A stretch of 64,000 bases of DNA from Salipaludibacillus sp. LMS25 (GCF_024362805.1 NZ_CP093299.1:1550001-1614000); one strand, 5' to 3'; shown: positions 17,386-26,812, counted from the stretch's first letter. Notes: generated from the letters alone by a model not told the origin. Numbers and translations: made by a program.

Positions 17386-17688
17386 TTATCGATTCGTTAT
17401 AAATACGCGAAGTGCTTCTTCAATCTGATCAGCTTCAGCTTTATTTTGACAATGAATAAGAATGTGATCCCCTTCTACATCCATTTGAACATGATGGAAG
17501 CCTTGTAAATCGAGGAAATCTGATATATCTGTTACCTCCTCTTTCTCTGCATATAATGTGTGTTGACCAATGTGCTCTCCGTTAATAAAAAGGTCATACC
17601 TATCTTCTTCTAGTTTCATATCTGTGCCATTACCTTGGAAATATCTAAAAAACACTGGCAATCCTACAAACCCATTATTACCTAACAT
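17386..17688 (-). CDS. Hypothetical protein, about 100 aa
   Basis: Not recognised. A soluble, acidic product without membrane segments; the central part reads RYDLFINGEHIGQHTLY and the end EALRVFITNR, suggesting a small alpha/beta domain. The ATG at 17688 is preferred because GGAGG lies 11 nt upstream; a GTG three codons earlier is only 2 nt from the site. It is transcribed in the same direction as the DUF423 gene, 109 bp upstream of it, and may share its mRNA. Confidence 0.6.
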   Translation of the reverse strand: MLGNNGFVGLPVFFRYFQGNGTDMKLEEDRYDLFINGEHIGQHTLYAEKEEVTDISDFLDLQGFHHVQMDVEGDHILIHCQNKAEADQIEEALRVFITNR

Positions 17689-17765
17689 TTTTTGCACATC
17701 CTCCTTCTCTTATTAGTTTGTAGGCTGGCTATTTTCCAAAAAAATATGTGCGAGAGCCTTTGCAA

Positions 17766-17924
17766 ATAAAACGAACCTTCAATCAGTGGGAGCTTTCGTT
17801 ACCCTTCCAATTATTGGTAGTTGAGTCAATTAGGACATTCGCGGCCGTTATCTCCCTCCTAATTAGATTTATCTCTTCTCTCTCTTTTAAGGCGGGAGTT
17901 TTACGGACGGTTATCTGTGATAAA
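17766..17924 (+). repeat. bcr1-like repeat, subfamily B, full length (159 bp)
   Basis: From ATAAAACGAACCTTC to ATCTGTGATAAA. Hairpin 2 pairs GGCCGTTATCTCCCTCC with GGCGGGAGTTTTACGGACGG. Hairpin 1 is degraded in its right arm (TTCCAATTATTGG). Confidence 0.9.
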
Positions 17925-17950
17925 AAAATCTAGCTGTGCCTCATCACTTA

Positions 17951-18067
17951 TCAAGGATAGAATGGCGTTGGATACCACATTCCTTTTATTGTTGCTTCAA
18001 ATAGTGTAGCCTTGAAATCTACATAATAACGTGATAGACGGCCATATTCATGCTCTTGTCCGCTCAT
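17951..18067 (-). CDS. Candidate small protein, 38 aa
   Basis: ATG preceded by GAGGAAGGATCA opens a 38-codon frame (begins MSGQEHEYGR, ends WYPTPFYP) rich in tyrosine and aromatic residues. It lies downstream of the DUF5327 gene on the same strand, after a terminator at 18162-18187, with a B-type repeat next. No family recognised. The Shine-Dalgarno and composition make it more likely real than chance. Tyr/Pro-rich small proteins near spore genes are often coat components, but that is speculation. Confidence 0.4.
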   Translation of the reverse strand: MSGQEHEYGRLSRYYVDFKATLFEATIKGMWYPTPFYP

Positions 18068-18161
18068 TGATCCTTCCTCAAAGATTTGAGCCTCATCACG
18101 TAGCAGATGAGATTAAAAATGATGCCGTGTGCAAAGATAGGCATAACTAAACTATTGACTA

Positions 18162-18187
18162 AAAAGACCCGATGCATCGGGTCTTTT
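18162..18187. terminator. Bidirectional terminator
   Basis: Perfect palindrome AAAAGACCCGATG/CATCGGGTCTTTT. On the minus strand TTTT and a further T precede AGTC, so it can end the pepF-DUF5327 mRNA. Confidence 0.8.
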
Positions 18188-18212
18188 GTCGTAAAATAGG
18201 ATTCAAAGCGTT

Positions 18213-18557
18213 TCAAAAGTCGAATAAGCTATCACTTGATGGGCTATCTCCATCATCATAAATCGAGTCTGTCGTACATTTTTTGCCGTTCTCTTGATGC
18301 GCTCTTCGTTCACGGCGTCCCTCCTCTAAGTCACCATACATCGCGTGTTTAACAGCTATATCGTCGGGGGATAGTTGTTTAGTCGCCGCTGTCTTATATG
18401 TCGCTGATTCTGAGGCTAAAAGTAACTCACAATACGTTTTTAACGCTTGAGCATTTTCCCGATAATTTCCTAAGTCTGGAGACTGATTAAGTGCATTTTT
18501 TAATTTCGCCAGTTCTTCATCCATTTTTTTCAGCACAAGCTTCGCTGAAATGTCCAT
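18213..18557 (-). CDS. ywdI: DUF5327 protein (YwdI-like)
   Basis: Cytoplasmic protein of about 114 residues. The N-terminal helical part (ISAKLVLKKMDEELAKLKNAL, then ALKTYCELLLAS) matches the YwdI/DUF5327 pattern; the tail is Asp/Ser-rich and disordered. Function unknown. The start at 18557 has GGAGG 7 nt upstream; a longer frame to 18575 overlaps pepF. It follows pepF directly and is close to ywdK and ung homologues, as in B. subtilis. Confidence 0.75.
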   Translation of the reverse strand: MDISAKLVLKKMDEELAKLKNALNQSPDLGNYRENAQALKTYCELLLASESATYKTAATKQLSPDDIAVKHAMYGDLEEGRRERRAHQENGKKCTTDSIYDDGDSPSSDSLFDF

Positions 18558-18571
18558 CATCTTTCCTCCAG

Positions 18572-20365
18572 TCATTTATTTTCAGTTAATGTCATAAAGG
18601 CTGTCATATCTTGTTTAATCGTATCAATTGCCTCTTGCCAAAAGTCTGGCTTTGTTAAATCAACATTCAGATGTTTCTTTGCTAGCTCTTCTACATTAAG
18701 ACGTCCTGTGTCCCGAAGAAGGTCAACATAGTTATTTTCAAATGCTTTGCCTTCTTTTTGAGCTCTTGCATAAATACCAGCGCTGAATAAATAACCGAAT
18801 GTATACGGAAAATTATAGAAGGGAACACCTGTTATATGGAAATGCAATTTCGATGCCCAAAAATGAGGTGAATACTTACTTAGACTATCACAATAAGCTT
18901 CCTCTTGGGCGTCTTTCATGATCTCATTTAATCGTGCTTTACTTACAGGACCACTTTTTCGCTCTTCATAAAAACGTAATTCAAAAAGGAAGCGAGCATG
19001 AATATTCATAAAGAAAGCAATGGATCGATTTAACTTATTATCAAGCAACTGAATTTTTTCTTCATTTGTTCTAGCCTGCTGAATTGTGGCATCCGCTACG
19101 ATCGTTTCAGCGAATGTAGACGCCGTTTCAGCTACATTCATAGCATAACGTTGAGAAAGTTGCGGTAAGTCATTCATCACGTGTTGATGATACGCATGCC
19201 CTAATTCGTGAGCTAACGTAGCCACATTAGACGCTGAACCATCAAATGTCATAAAAATACGGGATTCACCACTTTCAGGAAAGTTGGTACAAAACCCTCC
19301 AGGGCGCTTTCCTTCTCTACTTTCTGCTTCAATCCACCGATTTTCAAAAGCGTGCTTAGCGAAGTCAGCCATTCTAGGGCTAAAAGAATGAAATTGTTCA
19401 ATAATCAATGTTGCCGCTTCATCAAAGCTTATGTTCGTGACATTTTCTGATAGCGGAGCGGTCACATCATACATAGCAAGCTTATCAATGTTAAGCAGTT
19501 TAGCCTTTCTCTCCATATATCTTACAAAGTCACCTTTATTCTTTGTAATGGTTTCCCACATCACATAAAGCGTTTCTTGCTTCATGCGGTTAATCTGTAA
19601 CGGCTCCTTTAAAACATCTTCCCATCCTCTAGCAGCATACATTTCAAGCCGATAGCCTCCTAAATGGTTAAGTGTATTAGAAAAAAGGTCCGCTTCTTTT
19701 TCCCATGCCTGTTCAAACCTATCAAACACGTGCTTGCGCGTCTCTCTCTTTTTATCTGACATCTTATTGGCGGCCTGACCGACAGAGAGGTGCTTTGTTT
19801 CGCCATTCTCTTCGATAGTCACTTTCATCCGTCCAACAATGAGATTGTACATATCCCCCCAAGCATGATACCCATCGACAGAAAGACGTTGGATAAGCTT
19901 CTCTTTATCAGCAGAAAGCTTTTCCTTTGCCTGTTCTCTCCGCTCATTCACATTAAAAAGGATAGCTTGAATTTTCTCTTGTAAGACAAAAGCCTCCCAC
20001 TGTGTCTCATCAAAGGCTAAAAACTGTTCATCGATTGATGTCATAACCGACGCATATTTTGAGGAAAGCTGCTTTACTTTCCCCCCTAACAATTTCGCTT
20101 TCTCATCCATAACATCCTGAGCAGTGAGACAGCTAATGAACGCACTAGCTTCCCGTACTTTTTTACCGATGAGCTGTGCCCTTTCCGTATATCCAGCCCA
20201 TAATGTCGTATCGGTATTACTTGCTGTCTTCATATCATCAAGTTCAGTTTGAAATGCCGTCAATGCTGTTTCGAGATCATTTAAATGACTCTTAAATTCT
20301 TGTGAGTCACTTCCCCCTGAAAAGATACTGTCTAAATCCCATACGTCACTATACATTGTCGTCAT
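18572..20365 (-). CDS. pepF: M3-family oligoendopeptidase (PepF-like)
   Basis: Zinc metallopeptidase of 597 residues that cleaves medium-length peptides in the cytoplasm. The catalytic HExxH motif is H386-E-L-G-H390 in LAHELGHAYHQH, and the third ligand is expected in ETASTFAET about 25 residues later. The N-terminal oligo-F domain precedes it. Length is normal. GGAGAGAAGATT precedes the ATG. It overlaps or abuts the start region of the DUF5327 gene, so the two form an operon. Confidence 0.92.
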   Translation of the reverse strand: MTTMYSDVWDLDSIFSGGSDSQEFKSHLNDLETALTAFQTELDDMKTASNTDTTLWAGYTERAQLIGKKVREASAFISCLTAQDVMDEKAKLLGGKVKQLSSKYASVMTSIDEQFLAFDETQWEAFVLQEKIQAILFNVNERREQAKEKLSADKEKLIQRLSVDGYHAWGDMYNLIVGRMKVTIEENGETKHLSVGQAANKMSDKKRETRKHVFDRFEQAWEKEADLFSNTLNHLGGYRLEMYAARGWEDVLKEPLQINRMKQETLYVMWETITKNKGDFVRYMERKAKLLNIDKLAMYDVTAPLSENVTNISFDEAATLIIEQFHSFSPRMADFAKHAFENRWIEAESREGKRPGGFCTNFPESGESRIFMTFDGSASNVATLAHELGHAYHQHVMNDLPQLSQRYAMNVAETASTFAETIVADATIQQARTNEEKIQLLDNKLNRSIAFFMNIHARFLFELRFYEERKSGPVSKARLNEIMKDAQEEAYCDSLSKYSPHFWASKLHFHITGVPFYNFPYTFGYLFSAGIYARAQKEGKAFENNYVDLLRDTGRLNVEELAKKHLNVDLTKPDFWQEAIDTIKQDMTAFMTLTENK

Positions 20366-20394
20366 AATCTTCTCTCCTTGTCTTTAAAGATTGT

Positions 20395-20504
20395 TTTATC
20401 CCACTCTTAAGGGGCGATAAAACCCTCACCTCAAAACTTCAGAAGATCGAATAGTTTAGGTGGGGGATGAAGGAAAACGCCCACTGATTGAAGCTTAGCT
20501 TTAT
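20395..20504 (-). repeat. bcr1-like repeat, subfamily A, internally deleted (110 bp), minus orientation
   Basis: The only copy on the minus strand. On that strand it reads ATAAAGCTAAGCTTCAATC and goes from TTCATCCCCCAC straight to CTAAACTATTCG. The lost segment lies between two copies of ATCCCCCAC present in full elements, and a single copy remains at the junction. The right end is intact. Confidence 0.9.
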
Positions 20505-20518
20505 GAGAAGGACGCTAA

Positions 20519-21193
20519 TTAGGATAGGTCACTCTTTCCAAGTCGCTTGATCTGATCGGATTCAAAAATATGGACGCCGTCGCTTTTCTTTTGAGCTACA
20601 GCAAGCATTGCAACCGCTACATCTAGCCCTTTAATAGGCTGATATTTTTCGAGCGTGCCTGTAAACAAAATAGATAGTGGTTTGAAAACTAACTCTGCTA
20701 ATTTTTCCCCTGCCCGCCAGTCGTTGCGCTCGCCAATTAGTAAAGATGGACGGAAAATGTGCAGCGATGGCAAGTCTAACGTAATGAGTTTATCTTCCAG
20801 TTTCCCTTTTACTCTGCTATAGAAAAACAAAGAATCTGGATGGGCTCCCATGGCTGTAACGATTAAAAAGCGAGCTGCTCCATGCTCTTTTGCAAGCTGA
20901 GCCAATGTTAAAGGGTACCGGTAATCTACGTCTGTAAATATTCTCTTAGAGCGCACTTTTTTCATTGTTGTGCCTAAAGTGACAAAGACGTCATCTCCTG
21001 GTTCTATCATATACACTGCTTTTTCCAACTGTTCAAAAGAAGTGACATGCTCCCTTACCTTTAAATGACGAGCAAATGGTGTTCTTCTTCTCGAAATGAT
21101 ATGTATCTCTTCGTAGTCATTTCCCTCAAGCATTTTCTCAACTAAGTGAGAGCCGATTAAACCAGTCGCTCCTGCTACAATTGCCCGTTTCAT
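20519..21193 (-). CDS. NAD(P)-binding oxidoreductase (atypical SDR, epimerase-like)
   Basis: Rossmann protein of 224 residues with N-terminal GATGLIGSHLVEKML and an HTATIP2/YbjT-like layout: VTLGTTMKKVRSK, then the YSRVKGKLED segment that supplies the Tyr-Lys pair, and IFRPSLLIGER. These are usually soluble NADP-dependent enzymes or redox sensors of unknown substrate. It is a single gene between a repeat and its own upstream region on the same strand as pepF. No better functional call can be supported. Confidence 0.75.
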   Translation of the reverse strand: MKRAIVAGATGLIGSHLVEKMLEGNDYEEIHIISRRRTPFARHLKVREHVTSFEQLEKAVYMIEPGDDVFVTLGTTMKKVRSKRIFTDVDYRYPLTLAQLAKEHGAARFLIVTAMGAHPDSLFFYSRVKGKLEDKLITLDLPSLHIFRPSLLIGERNDWRAGEKLAELVFKPLSILFTGTLEKYQPIKGLDVAVAMLAVAQKKSDGVHIFESDQIKRLGKSDLS

Positions 21194-21280
21194 ACATGAC
21201 CACCTGTCCTTTATCTCAGTAGTTTCAATGTATCACGAATAACTTTAAAAATGAACTAATTCACTATTTTCACCCAACAA

Positions 21281-21313
21281 ACAAAAACAGACGTCCTCTT
21301 TCTAACGTCTGTT
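21281..21313 (-). terminator. Terminator of the Cache/PAS histidine kinase
   Basis: AACAGACG pairs with CGTCTGTT, followed on the minus strand by TTTGTTTG. Confidence 0.75.
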
Positions 21314-21329
21314 CAACATAGTACACATT

Positions 21330-23507
21330 CTATTGTTTCTTATTTTCTGTCTCTTCTGATGGGACATGCACTGGAATTGAAATTGTAAATACGGTGCCCT
21401 TTTCTTGTGTAGACGACACTTTTATTGTTCCTGCCATCTCTTCAATAACCCGAAAACTCGTTGTCAAACCGAGGCCAGTCCCTGTCTCTTTTGTGGTAAA
21501 GAAAGGTGTTCCAAGCTTATCCATCGTATCCTTATCCATGCCTTCTCCAGTGTCTTCTACTCGGATAACGATAACCTTTTCACTGTTTTCAGCGTGCCCA
21601 AGCTTTGTATGGACATTCATTCGTCCACCGTCTGGCATGGCTTCAATCCCATTTTGTATCAAATTTATGAGGACCTGTTTCAATTTATTAGAGTCCGCTT
21701 CTATATCTGGTAACGTCCCGTGTAGAAATGTCTCCAGTTCAATGTGATGGCGATTCATATGCCCTTCATATAATGTTAAAATATTTTCGAGCATCCCATC
21801 TATATTAACCTTCGTTTTTTCCTCGCACACATTTGGGTTTGCAATGTTTAATAGTTCATTCACGATTTTCGTCACTCTATCAATCTCATCCATGACGAGT
21901 TTATAATATTTAGGTTTCATTTTGCCGTCTTGCTCATCGAACAGTTTAATAAACCCTTTAATGGTTGTCAGAGGATTCCTAATTTCATGAGCAAACCCAG
22001 CAGACATTTCTCCAGCAACCTTTAATTTTTCAGAGCGAAGCAATTCTTTTTCCATTTTCCTTTTCTCTGTTAAGTCATAAAACACTATGAGTAATTCATC
22101 ATGAGAGTTTTCTGCGCCTGGTAATGTTGTCACACTTAAGAACAAAGTCTTATGACTCCCACCATAACCGCAATCTACTTCAAATTGTGTCGCTGTCTCC
22201 GCTTTATCAAGCAGCTCGAACAACTGAGATTTGTGAACTAATGCTTCAAAGTGTGGTGACTCATCCATTAAGTGGTCTATCGTTTTATCAATCACATCAT
22301 TTTTTTCCACTTCAAATATTTCTTCGCATTTTCTATTAAACAGTGTCAGTTGTTTCGTTACGCGATCAATAGCAAAAACACCGTTATCTGTTGCTTCAAT
22401 CACGCCTACTGCTTTCCTTTGATACGTCTCTCTCTCATCAAGCTCTGTTGTCATCTGCTTAAACGTCTCATTTAGCTGATTCACTTCTTCATACGCATTC
22501 ACGAACTGCTGGTTATCACGGCTCCCAGCTGCCATACGCTTCGTCGTTTCTATAAGGTGCCCAATCGGCCTTAACAAATACTTCGATAAGCCGTAAGCTA
22601 CGAACGTTAGAATAATTAACACAATACTAAACACGACGAGATAGCCGATGAGTAAGCCATTAAGCGGCGCATACAGTTCCGTTTCCTCCATGGCGATCCC
22701 CACATACCAAACATGGTCAAATCCAGGGATCGGATGCATCGTTGAAAAGGAGTATACTTCCCCATCCACTGTTTCAGCCACTTCATAATTATTAATCAAT
22801 TCTTCCACTGTTTCTCGGGGAATATTCTTTTGTTCAAAATAATTGGCTGTTAACAGCTTTTCTCCGTCAGGGTGACCGACCACATCCCCTTCGCTATTAA
22901 GAATGAATGTGTAGCCACCCCATCCTGCGTCTTGTTGCTCCACAGTATAATTTTGCAGCATATCATAGACGAAACCAAGTTTAAAGGATGGAGAGACAAC
23001 ACCAATGAGTTCCTGATCCACATTATAAATAGGTGCCGCAAGAACGAGCATCGGCTCATTTAGTATCGGTGATACATAGAGGTCTGACATTGATGTTTCA
23101 CCGTCTAACGCTTTTTGAAACCACTCTCTTTCACTTAAATCTCGACCGATGACAGACGTTTCGACTCCAGCTGTTACAATGCCTTCTTCATCCAGCAAAA
23201 TAATACTGCCATAAATATCATGTGTATCTAAAAATGTGTAAAGCTGTTCTCTCACTTCTAACTCTGTGCTTTCTGGATCTATAAGTACAGGATTTTGAGC
23301 AAAATACTCTACATCCATGAGCTTTTCCTCAATAAATCTTTGGACTTCTTTTGTTAAACTATAACTCTGCAACGATATAAGCCGTTCTATATTATTAGTA
23401 ATCTCTTGTTTTTGTAATGTATGACTAATGACGCCCACAGCTGACATAGGTATGAACGTAATGAGTATAAACACAATTAACAGTTTAGCTCTTAATGTTC
23501 GGAACAT
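21330..23507 (-). CDS. Sensor histidine kinase with Cache, HAMP and PAS domains
   Basis: About 725 residues. Layout: membrane helix near residues 5-28; a large extracellular dCache domain to about 275; a second helix (LLIGYLVVFSIVLIILTFVAYG); HAMP; PAS (GVIEATDNGVFAIDRVTKQL); then HisKA with the phosphoacceptor in GFAHEIRNPLTTIKGF and HATPase with GTGLGLTTSF. The H-box NPLTTIKGFI is typical of the KinA-E/PAS kinases that feed sporulation or metabolic regulators. No response regulator is adjacent, so the partner is unknown. AGGGGAATCAAA upstream sets the start at 23507; the frame extends eight codons further. Confidence 0.88.
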   Translation of the reverse strand: MFRTLRAKLLIVFILITFIPMSAVGVISHTLQKQEITNNIERLISLQSYSLTKEVQRFIEEKLMDVEYFAQNPVLIDPESTELEVREQLYTFLDTHDIYGSIILLDEEGIVTAGVETSVIGRDLSEREWFQKALDGETSMSDLYVSPILNEPMLVLAAPIYNVDQELIGVVSPSFKLGFVYDMLQNYTVEQQDAGWGGYTFILNSEGDVVGHPDGEKLLTANYFEQKNIPRETVEELINNYEVAETVDGEVYSFSTMHPIPGFDHVWYVGIAMEETELYAPLNGLLIGYLVVFSIVLIILTFVAYGLSKYLLRPIGHLIETTKRMAAGSRDNQQFVNAYEEVNQLNETFKQMTTELDERETYQRKAVGVIEATDNGVFAIDRVTKQLTLFNRKCEEIFEVEKNDVIDKTIDHLMDESPHFEALVHKSQLFELLDKAETATQFEVDCGYGGSHKTLFLSVTTLPGAENSHDELLIVFYDLTEKRKMEKELLRSEKLKVAGEMSAGFAHEIRNPLTTIKGFIKLFDEQDGKMKPKYYKLVMDEIDRVTKIVNELLNIANPNVCEEKTKVNIDGMLENILTLYEGHMNRHHIELETFLHGTLPDIEADSNKLKQVLINLIQNGIEAMPDGGRMNVHTKLGHAENSEKVIVIRVEDTGEGMDKDTMDKLGTPFFTTKETGTGLGLTTSFRVIEEMAGTIKVSSTQEKGTVFTISIPVHVPSEETENKKQ

Positions 23508-23853
23508 TTTGATTCCCCTAACTTCGTTCACTTTCTCTCATTATAATCGAAATAGACTAAGTCTTGTTTAATAATACGACACTTTTCGCAATAAATCGAC
23601 ACCAGACTTTTTTAAAAACAGGAGGCCTTTTGCCCTTATAACCGTATAACATCTATAAATCGCGTTTTTCCAACGGTTAAAACGGGTGTATAACCATTTT
23701 ATTTCTTAAGTCAGGTCATCAATCAAGCAGTAATAGTTCGTTTAAAAGTGACTTTCATCACGCCAAAAACAGGGAACCTTATCCAGTAATTCATTTAATA
23801 GTAACATGTTACCTCATTCACTCATTCATAGTGAATTTGGTGGTTCCTGACAT

Positions 23854-23961
23854 GAAACACCCCTTCAATCAGGACATTAGCGCCCGTTTTCTCCCGCCTA
23901 TATAGATTTATCTCTCATCTCTATTTCAAGCGGGAGTTTTTCGGACGATCATCTGCGATAA
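23854..23961 (+). repeat. bcr1-like repeat, subfamily B, left part deleted
   Basis: It begins AACACCCCTTCAATCAG and passes straight into GACATTAGCGCCCG. Full B copies have AATCAG both at hairpin 1 and just before GACATT, and the segment between these direct repeats is gone. The long hairpin (CTCCCGCCTATATAGA with TCTCTATTTCAAGCGGGAG) is intact. The left ATAAA and right terminal A run are degenerate. Confidence 0.8.
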
Positions 23962-23963
23962 CT

Positions 23964-24830
23964 TCATATATAATAGGTGTACAATGCCTGTGTCCCATCA
24001 TCCTCATGTCCACTTTCAGCCAATTTTTCATACAACTCTTTTGCCAGTTTGAGTCCTGGCATATTTAAATCTAATTCCTCTGCTGATTCGATCGCAATCC
24101 GCATATCTTTAATAAAATGTTTAATATAGAAACCCGGCTCGAAATCACCTCTGATCATGCGAGGAGCTAATTCTGATAAAGTAAAGCTTCTTGCCGCACC
24201 AGTTTGGATACTTTTTAATACGTTTTCCTGATCTAGTCCAGCTTTTTTTGCATAAGCCAATGCTTCACTTACTCCTAACATCGTTCCAGCTATAGCAATT
24301 TGATTCGTCATTTTTGTAAATTGACCTGCACCTGCTCCTCCTTGAAGTCGAATATTTTCACCAAAAAGTCGAAATAAAGGAAGAAGTGTGTCAAACACAG
24401 CCTTATCTCCACCAGCCATAATAGCCAATGTTCCTCGTTTCGCTCCTACATCTCCTCCAGAAACTGGGGCATCCATCATATGCATCTCCCGTTTCCCCGC
24501 TTCCTCATATAAACGTTGTGCAAGAGCTGGCTTTGACGTTGTCATATCAACAAAAATTGTACCACGGGTTGCTCGGTTCAACAGACCATCTTCGCCTAGA
24601 TAAAGTCCTTCCACATCCGACGGATAGCCAACGATCGTGAATATAACTGAAGCGGACTCAGCAAGTTGTCCAGGAGTCTCACACCAATTGGCTCCCTTAC
24701 TAATTAGATCTTCTGCTTTTTCTTTCGTGCGGTTATAAATATAAAGATCAAATCCGCCTTCCATCAAATGTTGAATCATACTTTTACCCATAACACCTGT
24801 CCCAATAAAGCCAATACGTTTTTGAGCCAT
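23964..24830 (-). CDS. 3-hydroxyisobutyrate-dehydrogenase-family oxidoreductase (YkwC-like)
   Basis: Beta-hydroxyacid dehydrogenase of 288 residues. It has the NAD(P) motif IGFIGTGVMGKSM, the substrate motif DAPVSGGDVGAKRGTL and the catalytic lysine in GAGQFTKMTNQI. The family oxidises or reduces small beta-hydroxyacids such as 3-hydroxyisobutyrate or tartronate semialdehyde. It is a single gene with no catabolic neighbours, so the substrate is open. It is closest by eye to B. subtilis YkwC. Confidence 0.83.
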   Translation of the reverse strand: MAQKRIGFIGTGVMGKSMIQHLMEGGFDLYIYNRTKEKAEDLISKGANWCETPGQLAESASVIFTIVGYPSDVEGLYLGEDGLLNRATRGTIFVDMTTSKPALAQRLYEEAGKREMHMMDAPVSGGDVGAKRGTLAIMAGGDKAVFDTLLPLFRLFGENIRLQGGAGAGQFTKMTNQIAIAGTMLGVSEALAYAKKAGLDQENVLKSIQTGAARSFTLSELAPRMIRGDFEPGFYIKHFIKDMRIAIESAEELDLNMPGLKLAKELYEKLAESGHEDDGTQALYTYYI

Positions 24831-25032
24831 TCCTTCAGTACTCCTTTCTTCTAAATCTTATTCAAACCTTCACAAACGTCTCAGGATTTTTCCTGAACCT
24901 GAGTTCACGATAACACGCATTTTAAAGGGCCATATCGTCTTCACTTAGTTGAAAATCAATGCGTTAGCATTTTCTTTTATTCGACTTTCCGTCACAGATT
25001 TCAGAAGTGTTACAACACCTTGTTGAAGAACC

Positions 25033-25083
25033 CACCGCAGTAAAATTTATGCGGATTCTTTACGGACGGTTCTCTGTGATAAA
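25033..25083 (+). repeat. bcr1-like repeat, subfamily B right-end remnant
   Basis: Only the right end survives: TTTACGGACGGTTCTCTGTG and ATAAA. It is preceded by a collapsed hairpin CCGCA/TGCGG. The final ATAAA (25079-25083) is at the same time the first ATAAA of the next element. Confidence 0.75.
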
Positions 25084-25133
25084 GCTAAGCTCCAATCAGT
25101 GGGAGTTTTTCTGCCCCTTAAGAGTGGGATAAA
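25079..25133 (+). repeat. bcr1-like repeat, subfamily A, short (55 bp) form
   Basis: ATAAAGCTAAGCTCCAATC to GTGGGATAAA with the same internal deletion as the copies at 1936 and 28531. It is joined head-to-tail to a B remnant through a single shared ATAAA. Confidence 0.85.
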
Positions 25134-25259
25134 AAGAAGCCGTATCAAATACTGCGATACCCTACTTTCGACGCTATCCGCCGCTTTAACCTCGTCACCT
25201 TCTTTTACTTTGTAAACACCGTAGCCACCCCAAGGCAAAAGGCATCTTGACGCCATTAT

Positions 25260-25991
25260 TTAAGACTGTTTTGACCCACTAAACTCATCATGCTTAACCT
25301 CTTCACCACGTTTAGTTACCGTAATAGGTAAGTCCCATTTAATCGGTTTCTCACCGATGCGTACCAAAAAATCATTCGTCCGTGAAAACGGTTTGCTGCC
25401 AAAAAAACCTCGATGAGCAGAGAAGGGGCTTGGGTGTGGTGACTCAATTATTAAATGATGATCGCTGGTCACAAGTTCACCTTTCAGTTGGGCATGTTTT
25501 CCCCATAAAATAAACACTACCGGTCTTTCACGCTTATTTAATTTTTTAATCACTTCCCCTGTAAACACTTCCCAGCCTTGTCCTTGATGAGATTGCGGCG
25601 TTCTTTCCCTGACAGTTAGAACATTATTAAGGAGCAACACACCTTGTTCGGCCCATGATTGAAGATAGCCATGCTCAGGAATTGGACAGCCCAAGTCAGC
25701 ATGGAGCTCTTTATAAATATTTTGTAACGATGGCGGCACTTTAACGCCTGGTTGTACAGAGAAACTGAGGCCGTGAGCTTGTTTATATCCATGATAAGGG
25801 TCTTGACCAATTATGACGACCTTCGTGTCCTCATACGATGTGGTATGTAATGCATTAAAAATATCGTGCATAGACGGATAAACTGCGCGCTCACTGTATT
25901 CTTTCTTTAAGAATTCTCGTAACTGGCGATAATACGTTTTTTTGAACTCCTCACCAAGTTGATCTTTCCAATCGTTTTTAAGCGGTATCAT
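25260..25991 (-). CDS. ung: Uracil-DNA glycosylase
   Basis: Family 1 uracil-DNA glycosylase of 243 residues that removes uracil from DNA. The water-activating aspartate is D64 in GQDPYHG, and the C-terminal histidine motif is in [16 protein letters not shown]. The last 20 or so residues ([20 protein letters not shown]) extend beyond the usual Bacillus length and look disordered. The neighbourhood with ywdI/ywdK/gerQ homologues fits B. subtilis, where ung is ywdG. Single gene. Confidence 0.95.
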   Translation of the reverse strand: MIPLKNDWKDQLGEEFKKTYYRQLREFLKKEYSERAVYPSMHDIFNALHTTSYEDTKVVIIGQDPYHGYKQAHGLSFSVQPGVKVPPSLQNIYKELHADLGCPIPEHGYLQSWAEQGVLLLNNVLTVRERTPQSHQGQGWEVFTGEVIKKLNKRERPVVFILWGKHAQLKGELVTSDHHLIIESPHPSPFSAHRGFFGSKPFSRTNDFLVRIGEKPIKWDLPITVTKRGEEVKHDEFSGSKQS

Positions 25992-26372
25992 CTAATCCCT
26001 TCTTTCCTTTAAATATAGTCGGTTAGCATTCACCTATTTCCTTGAGATAACATAACATACTTGGCGTGATGTTCGTTCAAAGAAACAATTCAATAGGACT
26101 TTATACTCTATATTCTAAGGGCATTTAAGTTGTTTTTTTCTATTTAAACAGACTTTAGACCCTGATACTACACCTTTTTTCTATTTACATGATAACAAAG
26201 TCGTAAGTTTTTAAATGTAGATAGAAAACTCCTCTTTTTAAAACACTGCTTTTGTGGCATAATTATAAGGGACTTTAGTTTGTATTCACTATTCATTATT
26301 ACGAATCTATCATCCTACATTTTTAAAAAAGTAAGTAACATATTGATAAATAGATTCATAGGAGGCTATAAA

Positions 26373-26735
26373 ATGGCAAAACTGTTAATTACTGATGACG
26401 CTGCGTTTATGAGAATGACATTAAAAAAAATGGTGACAGATGCCGGTTATGAAGTCATTGGCGAAGCTGAAAATGGCAAACAGGCGGTTGATTTATACGA
26501 AGAGCATCGTCCTGATCTCGTCACAATGGATATAACGATGCCTGAAATGAATGGCATTGAGGCACTGGAAAAAATAAAATCACTTGATCCCAATGCTAAA
26601 GTCGTAATGTGCTCGGCAATGGGTCAACAAAATATGGTTGTTGACGCGATTCAAAAAGGGGCGATTGATTTTATCGTGAAACCCTTTGATGAGACACGCA
26701 TCAAAGAAGCGTTAGACAAAGCGTTAGCACGATAA
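26373..26735 (+). CDS. cheY: Chemotaxis response regulator CheY
   Basis: Stand-alone receiver domain of 120 residues. Acidic pocket D8/D9, phosphoacceptor D53 in TMDITMPEMNG, switch residue in VVMCSAMGQ and conserved lysine in FIVKPFDE. The pattern KLLITDDAAFMRMTLK is that of Bacillus CheY, which binds the flagellar switch. It lies outside the large fla/che operon. The start follows AGGAGGCTATAAA; an upstream extension in frame to 26280 lacks a site. The 380 bp upstream holds no other recognised feature. Confidence 0.9.
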   Translation: MAKLLITDDAAFMRMTLKKMVTDAGYEVIGEAENGKQAVDLYEEHRPDLVTMDITMPEMNGIEALEKIKSLDPNAKVVMCSAMGQQNMVVDAIQKGAIDFIVKPFDETRIKEALDKALAR

Positions 26736-26746
26736 CTTCACTTTAT

Positions 26747-26781
26747 CGCAACTGCCCTATCAGGCAGTTGCGACTTTTTTT
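26747..26781 (+). terminator. Terminator of cheY
   Basis: Perfect 10-bp stem CGCAACTGCC/GGCAGTTGCG with a 6-nt loop and a long T-tract. Confidence 0.92.
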
Positions 26782-26812
26782 TAGTTCCACTTTCGCATAA
26801 GGCAGCGATTAT

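Noticed and set aside
18572..18575. Longer start for the DUF5327 protein overlapping pepF
   Set aside because: The GGAGG site lies inside that extension and is correctly spaced for the ATG at 18557 instead.
25047..25256. Minus-strand 69-codon ORF upstream of a repeat (GGYGVYKVKEGDEVKAADS segment)
   Set aside because: It runs through the short repeat and has no ribosome-binding site. It could be a trace of an old gene end, but nothing identifies it.
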